Shown piece after piece: positions 8,557 to 17,460 of a stretch of DNA of 22,500 nucleotides. Every line of letters begins with the position of its first letter. The first letter of the stretch is position 1. The DNA is from Priapulus caudatus. Lineage: Eukaryota > Priapulida > Priapulimorpha > Priapulimorphida > Priapulidae. Made by a program: the position numbers and the translations under genes. A model generated the notes under the pieces. That model was not told the DNA's origin. It saw only the letters and a program-made list of their open reading frames with translations, and did no database searches. The DNA lies in NCBI RefSeq assembly GCF_000485595.1, contig NW_014577147.1, positions 518,746 to 541,245 of the forward strand, written 5' to 3'.

Positions 8557-9722
8557 TATACATGTAGATGATGGTAGAAATATTGCTATTAGGGACGTTA
8601 AACGGGCTTGGTGACGTTGGAATTGCAGAAGCGCAAGCTATAATTCGGATAACGACGGCTGTATCATCGAATCTAAAATTAGATTTCACGTACCTTTATC
8701 CTGTTATACAAGAATTCATGCAGGTTTTGACTGTGATCACGCACGCAGTGTTTTAACCATATCGTCGTTATACAAAACCATTCGATACATAGCAGTAGAC
8801 GTATAGCCAATAGGAAAATTGTCGCGTGCTTGTATATACACGCACGTACTTAATGCAGCCGTACAAATTCAATAAGTAACGATTGAGCTCACGCAGCCAT
8901 TCGTAAGTGCTAATGTAAACTACACGGCCCACGACATGGAATAAAACACGTCGTTGAATTCAGTTTTTAGGCACGCTTGTGTGGTGTATGTCATCTGCTG
9001 AAATTTTTGTAATAGTTACATTCTCGCTCACGTTCGCGTATGGAACGTGTGTCCACCGGTTTGATTCTCCGTCTATTTTACTATCTCCCTCATCACACAC
9101 TCCTCTGTGAGCGCTCTACCCGGTGCGCAATTTGAATAAGCGTATGTATCATACACGAATTACGAACATGGCGACGTGCGTGTGCGTTATAATTAACCGA
9201 CGGAATCGTCCGTGCTGTGGCATAATGGAACGTACACTGCAACTGCATCGCTGTAGCATGTTATATAGATCCTCCCTAATTAAGCACACAACGCTATTTT
9301 TACATTGCGCCTGGCCACAGACATACCCATCAGGGCGCATGAGTATGGGAATTCGACCCTTATTGTCTATGCGTAATGTAGAATGAGGGTGCATGGCTGC
9401 CATGGGGGATGTACACCATGCTACACCACAATGTGTGTCCGCATCGGCAAATTATGCGCTGCTGTGAAGTCTCTATAGACGGATAGACTGCACAGCGACG
9501 TGAACGTGCCGAATAGCTGAGACGGTGTGAATGGAGTAGCTGGTGCCGTTATACAATCATCGTGGGAGTGCGTTAGATTAAATAAGGTTAGAATCAGGAG
9601 AACGTTTACTAGCAAGACAGTGCGTCAATCACCGACTAGGTCGTGTAAAATATAGGAACAACAAGGCAGCAACATTAGGGGTATATACACGCGCCCTTCT
9701 ACATTGCCGCCACCAATGTAAC
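8557..9722. other. Unassigned DNA
   Basis: Short overlapping frames occur on both strands (8568-8756 +, 9123-9386 +, 9149-9403 -, 9421-9615 -). None shows a motif I know, and the plus and minus frames around 9.2-9.4 kb overlap almost completely, so at most one could be real. I can support no feature here. Confidence 0.35.
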
Positions 9723-9834
9723 CAACACACGCACGCGCGCGCACATACAAACACGAACACTCACACGGGCACGCACACATGCACACACAGGTTCGCACAC
9801 GGACACGTCCAACGCACGCATACTCATACGCCTC

Positions 9835-9925
<91 letters not shown>

Positions 9926-9945
9926 CAGAGACAGAGACAGAGAGA
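9723..9945. repeat. Compound CA-rich / (AG)n / (TG)n / (AGAGAC)n microsatellite
   Basis: CA/CGCA-rich sequence (9723-9805) is followed by a pure AG run of about 55 bp (9837-9891), a TG run (9892-9918) and AGAGAC units to 9944. The long AG mirror repeat can adopt triplex (H-DNA). The 111-codon minus frame (poly-Leu/Ser and His/Thr) is a repeat artefact. Confidence 0.95.
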
Positions 9946-9975
9946 TATATAACGTGTCAAGAGCTAATAATACCT
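9946..9975 (+). repeat. Microsatellite-terminal motif shared with the 2.7-kb palindrome
   Basis: ATATATAACGTGTCAAGAG then CTAATAAT follows the microsatellite, matching ATATAT..TCAGGAGCTAATAAT at 2722-2741 in the same position after a CA array. Here the palindromic second half is absent. Confidence 0.55.
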
Positions 9976-11435
9976 CGTCGAATAATCGTGTATGATTAAT
10001 ACGGGCCTACCAGGTGTATCAATATTTGACGTGACCATGTCGTGTCTGATTTTACAGCAGGCCATACCTAATCTAGCGGCAAATCAAAGTCCAAGAAAAC
10101 ATTACCATTCAGCGTCTATACATAAACTCCTTTCTACATTGTCTTCTCCTCCGAGTAAAGCACATTCATTCAAGTCTTCAAAGTTAACTTGCTGTCACGT
10201 GCACGAGTGACTTTCAACGAGCATATAACGTCTTGAATAGTATAGACTGACTTATCACAGCTAGTTCTGCGTAATTCTCCTATCAAGCGTACGCGTCATG
10301 GGTGAGTCGTCTCACTGATCAGGTCTATGGCTGCCGGCAGTTTGAAAGGCCGTGATTTAAAGTTGCGTGATGGAACTCGACAGTTGAATTCCAATAAGAG
10401 AACGGCGTTCTATCTTGTCTCCTTTGACATTCAATATCTTAAGCAGAACAGGAAAACGTGACCACAGTATGTACACGCAAGGCGAGGGGTTTTCTTTGAT
10501 ATGCTGTCAGAGCCGCGTTTGCTCGCGCATATATAATACATCTCATGGCAAGCACAGATAGTGTTCAAATACAGCCATAGGAGCAGATATGGGAGCAGAT
10601 CTCAGGCAAACAGCAGCGCCCCTGACGTCGTTACCACAAGCTCCGCAGAGTGCAGTGGCCATGCTGGGATGTTTTGCGCCTTTATTAAATACCATTATAA
10701 AGTTATTTCATCATTACCATTGTATATGGATTGGGAAAACGCAGTGTTTTGTTTCGCTGTTCTTCTGTGATGTTTTTCAACCCTAAGAATTCAATTATGC
10801 ACGTCTTTTGCTTGATTAGCTTATATCTATTGATTCCTTAGAATAAAGGAATCTTGCTTGTCGCTGGGCCAAAAATTTGCGTGACGTCGTGTTAATTATC
10901 AGAAAAAGAACGTCAGGGTTTCAATAAGCTTCCTGAAAATTAGCGACGGTTTCAATTAATTTCCAAATTAAAATAAATATCTCGCGCAGGAGAATTTTGA
11001 TTTGTTACTCAGACAATACGGAAATTCGCTGCTAGAAAGTCGGTTTGTTAGAGGCATGTGAATTATGAATAGCTTCAAATATGATTAGATTTTCAGACGA
11101 TATCGATTGTTTCGCACACTAATATGCAAGACTTTAAATTGTCTTTACTTTTCACCAACAATAAACTGAAAACGGTTGGCTGGTACTCAGCTAATCGTTT
11201 GCTAGCGTTTAGATAGCTGTAAATTTGTAATGAGTACGAGACAGTTAATAAATTATTACAATCTATTACATAATGACCGCTGAAATGAGATATTACCTAC
11301 AACAACATAAGTAACTGGCACTATAGTATAAGATCAGCTCCCATCACTTGTGCCAGTCTGGATGTACGTTTTGCAGGCGAGTATTAATTAAGTGCCACAG
11401 AGCGACAGTGCGCAAATTCCATATTTCCTCTCATA
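9976..11435. other. Unassigned DNA
   Basis: Mixed to AT-rich sequence. Two overlapping frames at 10561-10786 (+) are open for 65-69 codons, but I recognise nothing in either. I see no RNA gene or inverted repeat of note. Confidence 0.35.
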
Positions 11436-11439
11436 CCTT

Positions 11440-11548
11440 AAGTTAAGGGGTAAAATATTTCCCCTTTCTTTCCCCTTTCTAACCTTTAACCCTTCACCCC
11501 CTGATTCGACATCCTAATGTCTTTTCGGATTGCCTCCCCCCCCCCTAT
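11440..11548 (+). repeat. Pyrimidine-rich tract with (C)10
   Basis: CCCCTTTCT-type words (11460-11510) and a ten-C homopolymer (11536-11545) give a strong strand asymmetry. This is low-complexity DNA, possibly i-motif forming on this strand. Confidence 0.7.
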
Positions 11549-12720
11549 GTCCCGAATATCAACACTGGACGCCAAGCCGTTTAGATTTGTGCCCATATTC
11601 TTGACAAAGGTACGGACTGACGACCATGACATTCTACAAGCTGTATCTTACTGTGTCAGATGAGCTAAAATCGAGTTTTTTAAATTGCATTCTGACACAG
11701 AACCATAAAAACGCACACGAAAATACAATAACTTTGCTTCCATCGCTGATGCTGGTATCTCAGCAGTATGTTACTGTCCTCCGTAAAAACGTTCGCTTCT
11801 ATGTATTGATTATATTTCCCGTGCCTTTTAAAAATGGCTGTCGCTAACCGTGTCTGCTCGCCTCCGAGTTTTCAAAGCAAATATTATTTCCACATCCCGT
11901 GTCGCGTTTCTGGGATATGTTCCGTATGTGTTTAGAAATTCTGCACGTTGGGGTATTAGTTCTGTTGCTGCAGCTAGAAAATGAATAGTGAGTGAGGGCA
12001 TACGCAGTAGATCGATACGGCCTATACTGAGAAAGTAATTCATTGACACGTAATAACGTTGCTGTGTTTATTTACACGTGTTTGTAAAAATTAAAGACAG
12101 TAGCGAGAAGGCGATGTGTTATTCGTGCTAGGAGTGAGTTATTACGATCGTTTTCATTGCGCGTTTAAATGGATTTACACTGTGCGCGTTTCTGTGGACG
12201 AGAATTCAGAAAATATGGTAAATGCATGCGCTCGTTTAACCCATTCCGGAATTTAGCGGAGAAATTATACTGGGGCGAACCCTCAGCAGCCTGTTATGAA
12301 GCTTGACTTGACTTAATAAGTAATGCTAAAACCCACACGATAAATTCGTATGCGTAAGATTTTAAATCTTATATATCTAACATAGTCCAATCTAGACGCC
12401 TAGACTTATCTGTCCTTGTCTTTTGCCTGGTTAGTTTATAGTCTAATCTGGTCTACTTCTGGTAATATAAGTGTGGCGGTTTGTTGCCAGAACGACTATT
12501 AGCTCTAAGATTGGTTCTAATCCTAAATTTTGGCCTGAATCCTTGATAAAAAATCGCAACATTATCGTGATTAGTATCGTCATACTCGTCCTATGTTTTA
12601 GCATAGTAGTAATTTTATTCCTAAGGTTAACTCTGGTAACCGTTCTGACCGTGGCACGACCGTTATGTAAGATCACTGATCTACTGAGCCAACAATCAGC
12701 ATCCAATCAAATCAAATGCT
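11549..12720. other. Unassigned DNA
   Basis: Frames at 11626-11847 (+) and 11828-12049 (-), and a plus/minus pair around 12443-12785, are unrecognised and mutually overlapping. I see no supported gene. Confidence 0.35.
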
Positions 12721-12723
12721 ACC

Positions 12724-12920
12724 TTCAGCTCAGTACCACAGTCCCAAGAATCGGAGGCCAGTTTCAGTTCGGTGCACTCCCGTGACGCCGGTGCATCGAC
12801 GGCCATCTTTGGACCTGTTCCACTGCGCCAGGTTAACCGGACGCCCGTTTCAAGTCGGTGTCTGGCCGCGACACCCGTAAATCGTGGGCTAACGTCAGCT
12901 CAGTTCCACCGCCATTGCGT
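12724..12920 (+). repeat. Diverged 86-bp tandem repeat, ~2.3 copies
   Basis: Copies at 12724-12809 and 12810-12895, and a partial third from 12896, align at an exact 86-bp offset. Shared words include CGGA.GCC.GTTTCA.GTCGGTG and the start CAGCTCAGT.CCAC (12726 and 12897). Identity is low (roughly 60%), so this is an old array. It lies directly upstream of the first telomeric tract. Confidence 0.55.
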
Positions 12921-12937
12921 GCAAGAAGGCTGAGCAG

Positions 12938-12971
12938 CTCGATTATTGCACCAGGGAGAAATACTCATTTT
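12938..12971 (+). repeat. Left arm of inverted repeat around telomeric tract 1
   Basis: Pairs with 13210-13243 at about 26 of 34 positions. The inner 13 bp (AAATACTCATTTT, 12959-12971) are an exact reverse complement of 13210-13222. Confidence 0.65.
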
Positions 12972-13017
12972 ACATACCAGGGTATTTGGTTATGTTTTTT
13001 TATTTTATTATTTTTCT

Positions 13018-13126
13018 GTTTAGGGTTAGGGTTAGGGTTAGATTAGGATGAAGGTTAGGGTTAGGGTTAGGGTTAGGGCTAGGGTTAGGGTTAGGGTTAG
13101 GGTTAGGGTTAGAGTTAGGGTTATGG
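13018..13126 (+). repeat. Interstitial telomeric tract 1, (TTAGGG)n
   Basis: About 109 bp of TTAGGG, with a few variants (GATTAGGATGAAGG, GGGCTA, TTAGAG, TTATGG). The unit is the usual animal telomere repeat. It is G-rich on the plus strand and a G-quadruplex candidate. Val/Arg frames over it are artefacts. Confidence 0.97.
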
Positions 13127-13209
13127 TTCACAATGCGTGTGTACACATGTGTATTATGGACCCGAGCGATCCCGAAATTGCGCCCTACTACCGTTCGGCT
13201 ATTTCCGGA

Positions 13210-13243
13210 AAAATGAGTATTTTTCCCCGATACACGATTCGAA
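13210..13243 (-). repeat. Right arm of inverted repeat around telomeric tract 1
   Basis: Partner of 12938-12971. It is followed within 14 bp by the left arm of the inverted repeat around tract 2, so the two foldback units lie side by side. Confidence 0.65.
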
Positions 13244-13256
13244 TTTCGAGCGGTCG

Positions 13257-13298
13257 GCATATGTTTCCATGAAACAGAGTATCCGCGTGACGTCAGTG
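13257..13298 (+). repeat. Left arm of inverted repeat around telomeric tract 2, with CRE-like site
   Basis: 42 bp, matching the reverse complement of 13561-13602 at 41 of 42 positions. It contains the palindrome TGACGTCA (13288-13295), the full CREB/ATF consensus octamer, which the other arm also keeps. Confidence 0.93.
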
Positions 13299-13440
13299 CA
13301 CGTCACGCACGAACTCGGCTATCTCCGAAGTTGAATGCATACAGCCTGCTGATGGTGCTGGTTGTTGCGCATGGTCATATTCCATACTACGCATATCAAC
13401 TTCCGCATCAGACTTTCCGTATATCAAGGAATGATGCAAA

Positions 13441-13497
13441 AACCCTAACCCTAACCCTAACCCTAACCCTAACCCTAACCCCAACCCTAACACTAAC
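13441..13497 (-). repeat. Interstitial telomeric tract 2, (CCCTAA)n on + strand
   Basis: About nine CCCTAA units with CCCCAA, CACTAA and CTATAA variants at the 3' end. Its orientation is opposite to tract 1, so the two form a head-to-head TTAGGG...CCCTAA pair 314 bp apart. Confidence 0.97.
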
Positions 13498-13510
13498 TAT
13501 AAACCGACTC

Positions 13511-13540
13511 GGCTATCTTATATACGCGTGTCAGATAGCC
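13511..13540. repeat. 8-bp stem hairpin
   Basis: GGCTATCT (13511-13518) and AGATAGCC (13533-13540). The word CTCGGCTATCT also occurs at about 13314-13324, on the other side of telomeric tract 2, in direct orientation. Confidence 0.7.
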
Positions 13541-13602
13541 ACTGACGTCCCACTGACGTACACTGACGTCACGCGGATACTCTGTTTCATGAAAACATAT
13601 GC
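13541..13602 (-). repeat. CACTGACGT tandem units and right arm of inverted repeat around tract 2
   Basis: Three close copies of ACTGACGT (13541-13570) lead into the arm 13561-13602, which pairs with 13257-13298. A second TGACGTCA lies at 13564-13571. The following CATTTCGAGC...GGTCG.CATGTTTCC (about 13606-13642) resembles AATTTCGAGCGGTCGGCAT at 13242-13260 in direct orientation, so direct and inverted homologies are interleaved. Confidence 0.85.
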
Positions 13603-13684
13603 CCATCATTTCGAGCAGCTCGGCCGGTCGCCATGTTTCCGAGCTGTGAGAGACGTCGTCGTGTGTCATCCGGCGTCAAACCGA

Positions 13685-13815
13685 CCAAGCTAGTGTGTCT
13701 GCTAAATCAATGTGCCAAGCTAGTGTGTCTGCTAGATCAATGTGCTAGTAATGTGCCAAGCTAGTGTGTCTGCTAGATCAATGTGCCAAGCTAGTGTGTC
13801 GGCTAGATCAATGTG
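13685..13815 (+). repeat. 30-bp tandem repeat, four copies
   Basis: Four nearly identical 30-bp units (13685-13714, 13715-13744, 13756-13785, 13786-13815) start CCAAGCTAGTGTGTC. An 11-bp CTAGTAATGTG separates copies 2 and 3. Only one or two bases differ between units, so the array is young. It lacks the unique spacers that a CRISPR would have. Confidence 0.93.
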
Positions 13816-13824
13816 CCAGTAAAA

Positions 13825-13859
13825 CGGGCAATTGTCGAGATGAGATCTGAAATTGCCCG
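13825..13859. repeat. 9-bp stem hairpin after the 30-bp repeats
   Basis: CGGGCAATT (13825-13833) and AATTGCCCG (13851-13859) with a 17-nt loop. It lies just past the tandem array and may mark the end of the element that contains it. Confidence 0.7.
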
Positions 13860-14280
13860 AGGCGCGATAAAGACCCTAGCTGAATAGCCGTCCGGCTTTT
13901 TAGCTTTTAACTATAGGCAAAGACAGGCAGTGCGTAATATTGGTTCGCGCTGAATGCTGTTGCTCCAATAAGGTACCGGCGTGACGTAGCCTCATACGGG
14001 TCCTAACCTATACTATACACTATAGTAGTCTAGACGAGTCTACACTATAAGAAGTGTGAATACGGCCGTATGAATACTGCATTGCTCAAAGGCCCAACAT
14101 CACGAGACAATCCATCGTCATCGGCATTGGCGTGGTCTCTAGCGCAATCCATCGCTATCGTTATCGGCATTGTCATCAAATCAGACGATGCGGCCGCAGT
14201 TAAGCCAGGGTCACCGGTTCCACGAACCAGACAAAGTATTCAGCTGTCGTATCGCGTATAGTATTGTTTGCTCTGTTACG
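13860..14280. other. Unassigned DNA with a short direct duplication
   Basis: CAATCCATCG..ATCGGCATTG occurs at 14108-14129 and, with a 6-bp ATCGTT-type expansion, at 14145-14172. Otherwise I see no gene or RNA. Confidence 0.45.
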
Positions 14281-14336
<56 letters not shown>

Positions 14337-14346
14337 CGGGGGGGGG
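14281..14346 (+). repeat. (AAC)19 followed by (G)9
   Basis: A pure AAC run ends abruptly in nine G. The poly-Asn (+) and poly-Val (-) frames are artefacts. Confidence 0.97.
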
Positions 14347-14432
14347 AGATTGTGTTAATTGCTTAGTAGATTCAAATGACTCGCGCGCGATTGTTCTCGT
14401 AATAAAACTACAATTCGATGCACAGGCAGGCT

Positions 14433-14540
14433 GTGAGTGAGTGGATGGATGGGGGGAGGGGACGGACGGACCGTCGGATGGACGAGCGAACGGACAGTCG
14501 GATGGACGGACAAACGGACAGACAGACACACAGACTGACT
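14433..14540 (+). repeat. GGAC/GGAT/GACA degenerate tetranucleotide repeat
   Basis: GTGAGTGAGTGGATGGATGG at the 5' end passes into GGACGGAC, GGATGGAC and GACAGACA units. It is almost free of T-only or A-only runs and is an old compound microsatellite. Confidence 0.85.
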
Positions 14541-15925
14541 GATTAAAACGGAGGATTGGAGCAGTTGTCGCTAGTATCGCTCCACAAAATATTCCTACAC
14601 AGATGTGACAACATGCCGAAAGCCTCCGGATCAACACCGTGTTTGAATACAATTTACAGCAATACTACAGTAAATAACCCCGTTTCAGTACAAGATAGGC
14701 GAACAACAAAGGTAGGAAATAATCTCAAGAACATTTACGCTTTTGTTTTAATTTATGCTAAAAATTGAATTTGGGAAGTCGGTAAAAACGTTGGGAAATA
14801 TGTGTCAAATGGTATTATTATAAAGTAAACACATTAGGCTGCCTACTATGGTAGTGTAGTTGGGAACTTTAATATACAGTCTGTAATATCCTGCACTGGT
14901 AAACGTCATGTCCGTGCTATATAATAAGCATTAACATTGATTTAAATACACATAGGTCTACATAGCACATATGTCAGCCGGGAACAGGGCTGTTCGAAAA
15001 TGCTATATTCGACTGATTACGCTGGCGCATTAGACTTAACACAACTAATCATATTCTTTCAGCTAAATAAATTAGATGTATTGATATATAAATATAGAGC
15101 AAAAGAAATATCTAACTTAATGAAAGACGTAGTAATATATCTTCATACGCCAGCTCCGAGCATTATTGCTAATGCACGTCCACACGTAGCCGACAGCTCA
15201 GCGCTTCGCTGGAAGCCGCTTAGTTTGTGCAGTAGTTTCTCTTGTAGACGCTGCGAGCGACGCAACTGCCCCCGCCCCCAAAGCCCGCAATACAGATCCG
15301 ACTATCACGCGCGCACTCAGGCAGAGACGCGTAGAGAATATTACTGCAATCTTACGACTTCTTCTTCCTTGTCTGTTTGCATCAGCGTCGACCGATCGAG
15401 CGAGCCACCAACAATCCAATCCAAGTAAAACTAATTCACCTTGCAATCCTTCCTCTCCAATTTCCTCGTTTCGCTTCAACTATCAAGATCCCCGCGTCAG
15501 TGTAGGGCGAGAAAGCGCTCCGTAGACGTCCACCTCTCTCTCGTTTTTCACGGCGTAGCGGCGATTGAACGAAGCTCAGGAACAGTCCAACGGGCCGCCA
15601 ACAATTCGACTTGTTTGCTATTTGCAAGAATCGTTCAATAAAACCGAGTCGATAATGTGCAGAGCGGATAATATGGCTCGAGAAAAATATAAGGAAGCAG
15701 CGCACGATGGGATGCTGCGATGCCATAGTCCTTGGTCTAACACTAGATTATCCCCGTTGTTCAGCGCTAATATCGCGCAACAACAACGAATTGAAAGATT
15801 TGCTAACGCGCAATTGTACCGTTAGGGGACGCTGACTTGCAGTAAGTACCCGGATGTAAAGCGGTCGGCTTCGATTGTGATTCAGCTACGCGTTATCAGG
15901 CTGACCGTAGTAGTTAGGACAACAT
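14541..15925. other. Unassigned DNA with a CpG-rich stretch at 15170-15330
   Basis: The centre is GC- and CpG-richer than its flanks and includes a GC-box-like CCCCCGCCCCC at about 15268-15278. Open frames occur on both strands (15000-15428 +, 142 codons; 15436-15726 -; 15565-15825 +). The last includes an ATG at 15673 in good context (A at -3, G at +4) and is followed by GTAAGTACC at about 15841. This could be a promoter with a first exon, but I recognise no protein and cannot choose a strand. Confidence 0.3.
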
Positions 15926-15929
15926 GTTA

Positions 15930-15958
15930 GGATATATATATATATATATATATATATA
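15930..15958. repeat. (AT)n microsatellite
   Basis: Uninterrupted AT alternation of about 26 bp. Confidence 0.93.
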
Positions 15959-15959
15959 G

Positions 15960-16395
15960 TAGATATCTATTAGGCTAACAATGATAGGGAGCATTCGTAG
16001 CTTCGGCGCTAGCTTTCCGAATTACAAGCAACGTCACGTGACTTTGAACGCCAATCAGATTCTGGCAGGGCCGACGAGGCGCAATTCGTGATATCGTGCA
16101 AATCGTGATATCGATATTGGTAGATTAGAGTTCGATCACCGTCTACGTAATTATTGTAATTTTATTATAATCATTGTTAATATTATCATTTATTATTATT
16201 GAATATGCTTTAGGATTCTGAGATAATGGCTATGCAAGTACAGCATTGCATGCGTCTGATAGTGCTATTTCATTGCCTCCGACAAATTGTTGAATTAAAC
16301 AAACGTGTTAGTTTTACATCGATCCACGCGCACGCGGTCGGCAGCTATAGAGAGATGTGCAGCTGCGTATTTTAACAGCTCTGACAGTTTTAGCA
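15960..16395. other. Unassigned DNA with scattered promoter-like words
   Basis: A CACGTG E-box (about 16034) and a CCAATCAG box (about 16051) lie close together, followed by two copies of CGTGATATCG (about 16087 and 16104). No transcript or ORF that they would serve is visible, so I give these as words only. Confidence 0.3.
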
Positions 16396-16398
16396 GTT

Positions 16399-16426
16399 AC
16401 TAGCAGGACACCCGGCGTTGCCCGGG
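16399..16426. mobile_element. Possible end of a dispersed invertebrate repeat (CCCGGCGTTGCCCGGG motif)
   Basis: ACTAGCAGG then ACACCCGGCGTTGCCCGGG. From memory, close variants of this 'acccggcgttgcccggg' word recur at the ends of dispersed repeats in several invertebrate genomes, some of them retroelement-derived. I cannot run a search and the class is unsure. It sits 25 bp from the inverted repeat that encloses telomeric tract 3. Confidence 0.35.
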
Positions 16427-16450
16427 AAATAAAGCGTAATGTTCCCATAA

Positions 16451-16479
16451 GAGTGTTCCCAACTTTGATATCATTAATG
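16451..16479 (+). repeat. Left arm of inverted repeat around telomeric tract 3
   Basis: 29 bp, matching the reverse complement of 16590-16618 at 26 positions. It contains GTTCCCAACTTT and TCATTAATG. Confidence 0.88.
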
Positions 16480-16494
16480 ATTAATTATTGATAA

Positions 16495-16523
16495 TCCTAA
16501 CCCTAACCCTAACCCTAACCTAA
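16495..16523 (-). repeat. Interstitial telomeric tract 3, (CCCTAA)4
   Basis: Four CCCTAA units, lying 15 bp inside the left arm. Confidence 0.93.
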
Positions 16524-16558
16524 ATGACATTAAACCACAAACTAATATATGACCATGA

Positions 16559-16579
16559 CCATATATATATATATATATG
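16559..16579. repeat. (AT)n tract inside the third foldback unit
   Basis: About 20 bp of AT alternation between telomeric tract 3 and the right arm. Confidence 0.85.
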
Positions 16580-16589
16580 TTATTATGAC

Positions 16590-16618
16590 CATTAATGACA
16601 TTAAAGTTGGGAACGCTC
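16590..16618 (-). repeat. Right arm of inverted repeat around telomeric tract 3
   Basis: Partner of 16451-16479. Together with the telomeric and AT tracts it defines a 168-bp foldback unit. Confidence 0.88.
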
Positions 16619-16667
16619 CTAACAACTCCTGACCACTTTGTTGAAAGAAAAATACCCAAACAATTAC

Positions 16668-16690
16668 TATCTTATCTATCTATCTCAATC

Positions 16691-16736
<46 letters not shown>

Positions 16737-17293
16737 TCTATCTATCTATCTGATCTATCTATCTAGTCTATCTATCTATCTTATCTATCTTCTATCCTAC
16801 TTTATCTATTCTATCTATCTTATCTATCTATTCTAGTCATATCTATGCTTTATCTCTAGCTACCTATCTCTATCTTCTATCTCTATCTATGTGTGTGCTC
16901 TCCATCGTGTGCGGTGCGTCTGCTTGTGCGTGCGTGCCGTGCGTTGCGTGCGTGCGTGCGTGCGTCTGCGTGCGTGCGTTCGGCGTTGCGTCGCGTGCGT
17001 TTGGCGTGCGGTGCCCGTCGCCGTGCGTGCGTGCGTGCCATGCCATGCATGCATGCATGCATGCATGCATGCATGCATGTATGTATGTATGATGATATGT
17101 ATGTATGTATGTTGTAGTATGTATCTATTCTAATCTTATCTAGTCTATCTATCCTCTATCTCTCTATCTATTTATCTATCTGTCTCATCTATTTATTCTA
17201 TCTATCTATCCTATCTATCTATCTATCTAATCTATCTATCTTCTCTATCTCTCTATCTCTCTATCGTATCTATCTATATATCTATCTATCTAT

Positions 17294-17368
<75 letters not shown>

Positions 17369-17369
17369 C

Positions 17370-17422
<53 letters not shown>

Positions 17423-17460
17423 GTATCTATCTATCTATTTATCTATCTATCATACTCTAT
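16668..17460. repeat. 790-bp compound tetranucleotide array: TATC / TGCG / TGCA / TGTA / ATCT
   Basis: The order is TATC-type units (16668-16889), TGCG units (about 16895-17040), a pure self-complementary (CATG)9 (17044-17079), TGTA units (17078-17115), then ATCT units to 17460. The ATCT part is nearly pure at 17292-17450 but full of 1-3-nt gains and losses at 16740-16890 and 17120-17290. All open frames over it are artefacts. Confidence 0.96.

Noticed and set aside
13000-13260. Frames with Asn-Pro or Val-Arg repeats
   Set aside because: Translated telomeric repeats.
13685-13815. CRISPR-like array of 30-bp repeats
   Set aside because: Units are directly adjacent with no unique spacers apart from one 11-bp interruption, and the DNA is animal-like.
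13880-13905. Rho-independent terminator-like hairpin (AGCCG..CGGCT followed by TTTTT)
   Set aside because: The stem is only 5 bp and bacterial termination is not expected in this animal-like DNA.
14030-14056. Possible tRNA or structured RNA around the CTATAGTAGTCTAGAC palindromic words
   Set aside because: No cloverleaf, no A/B-box pair and poor stem extension.
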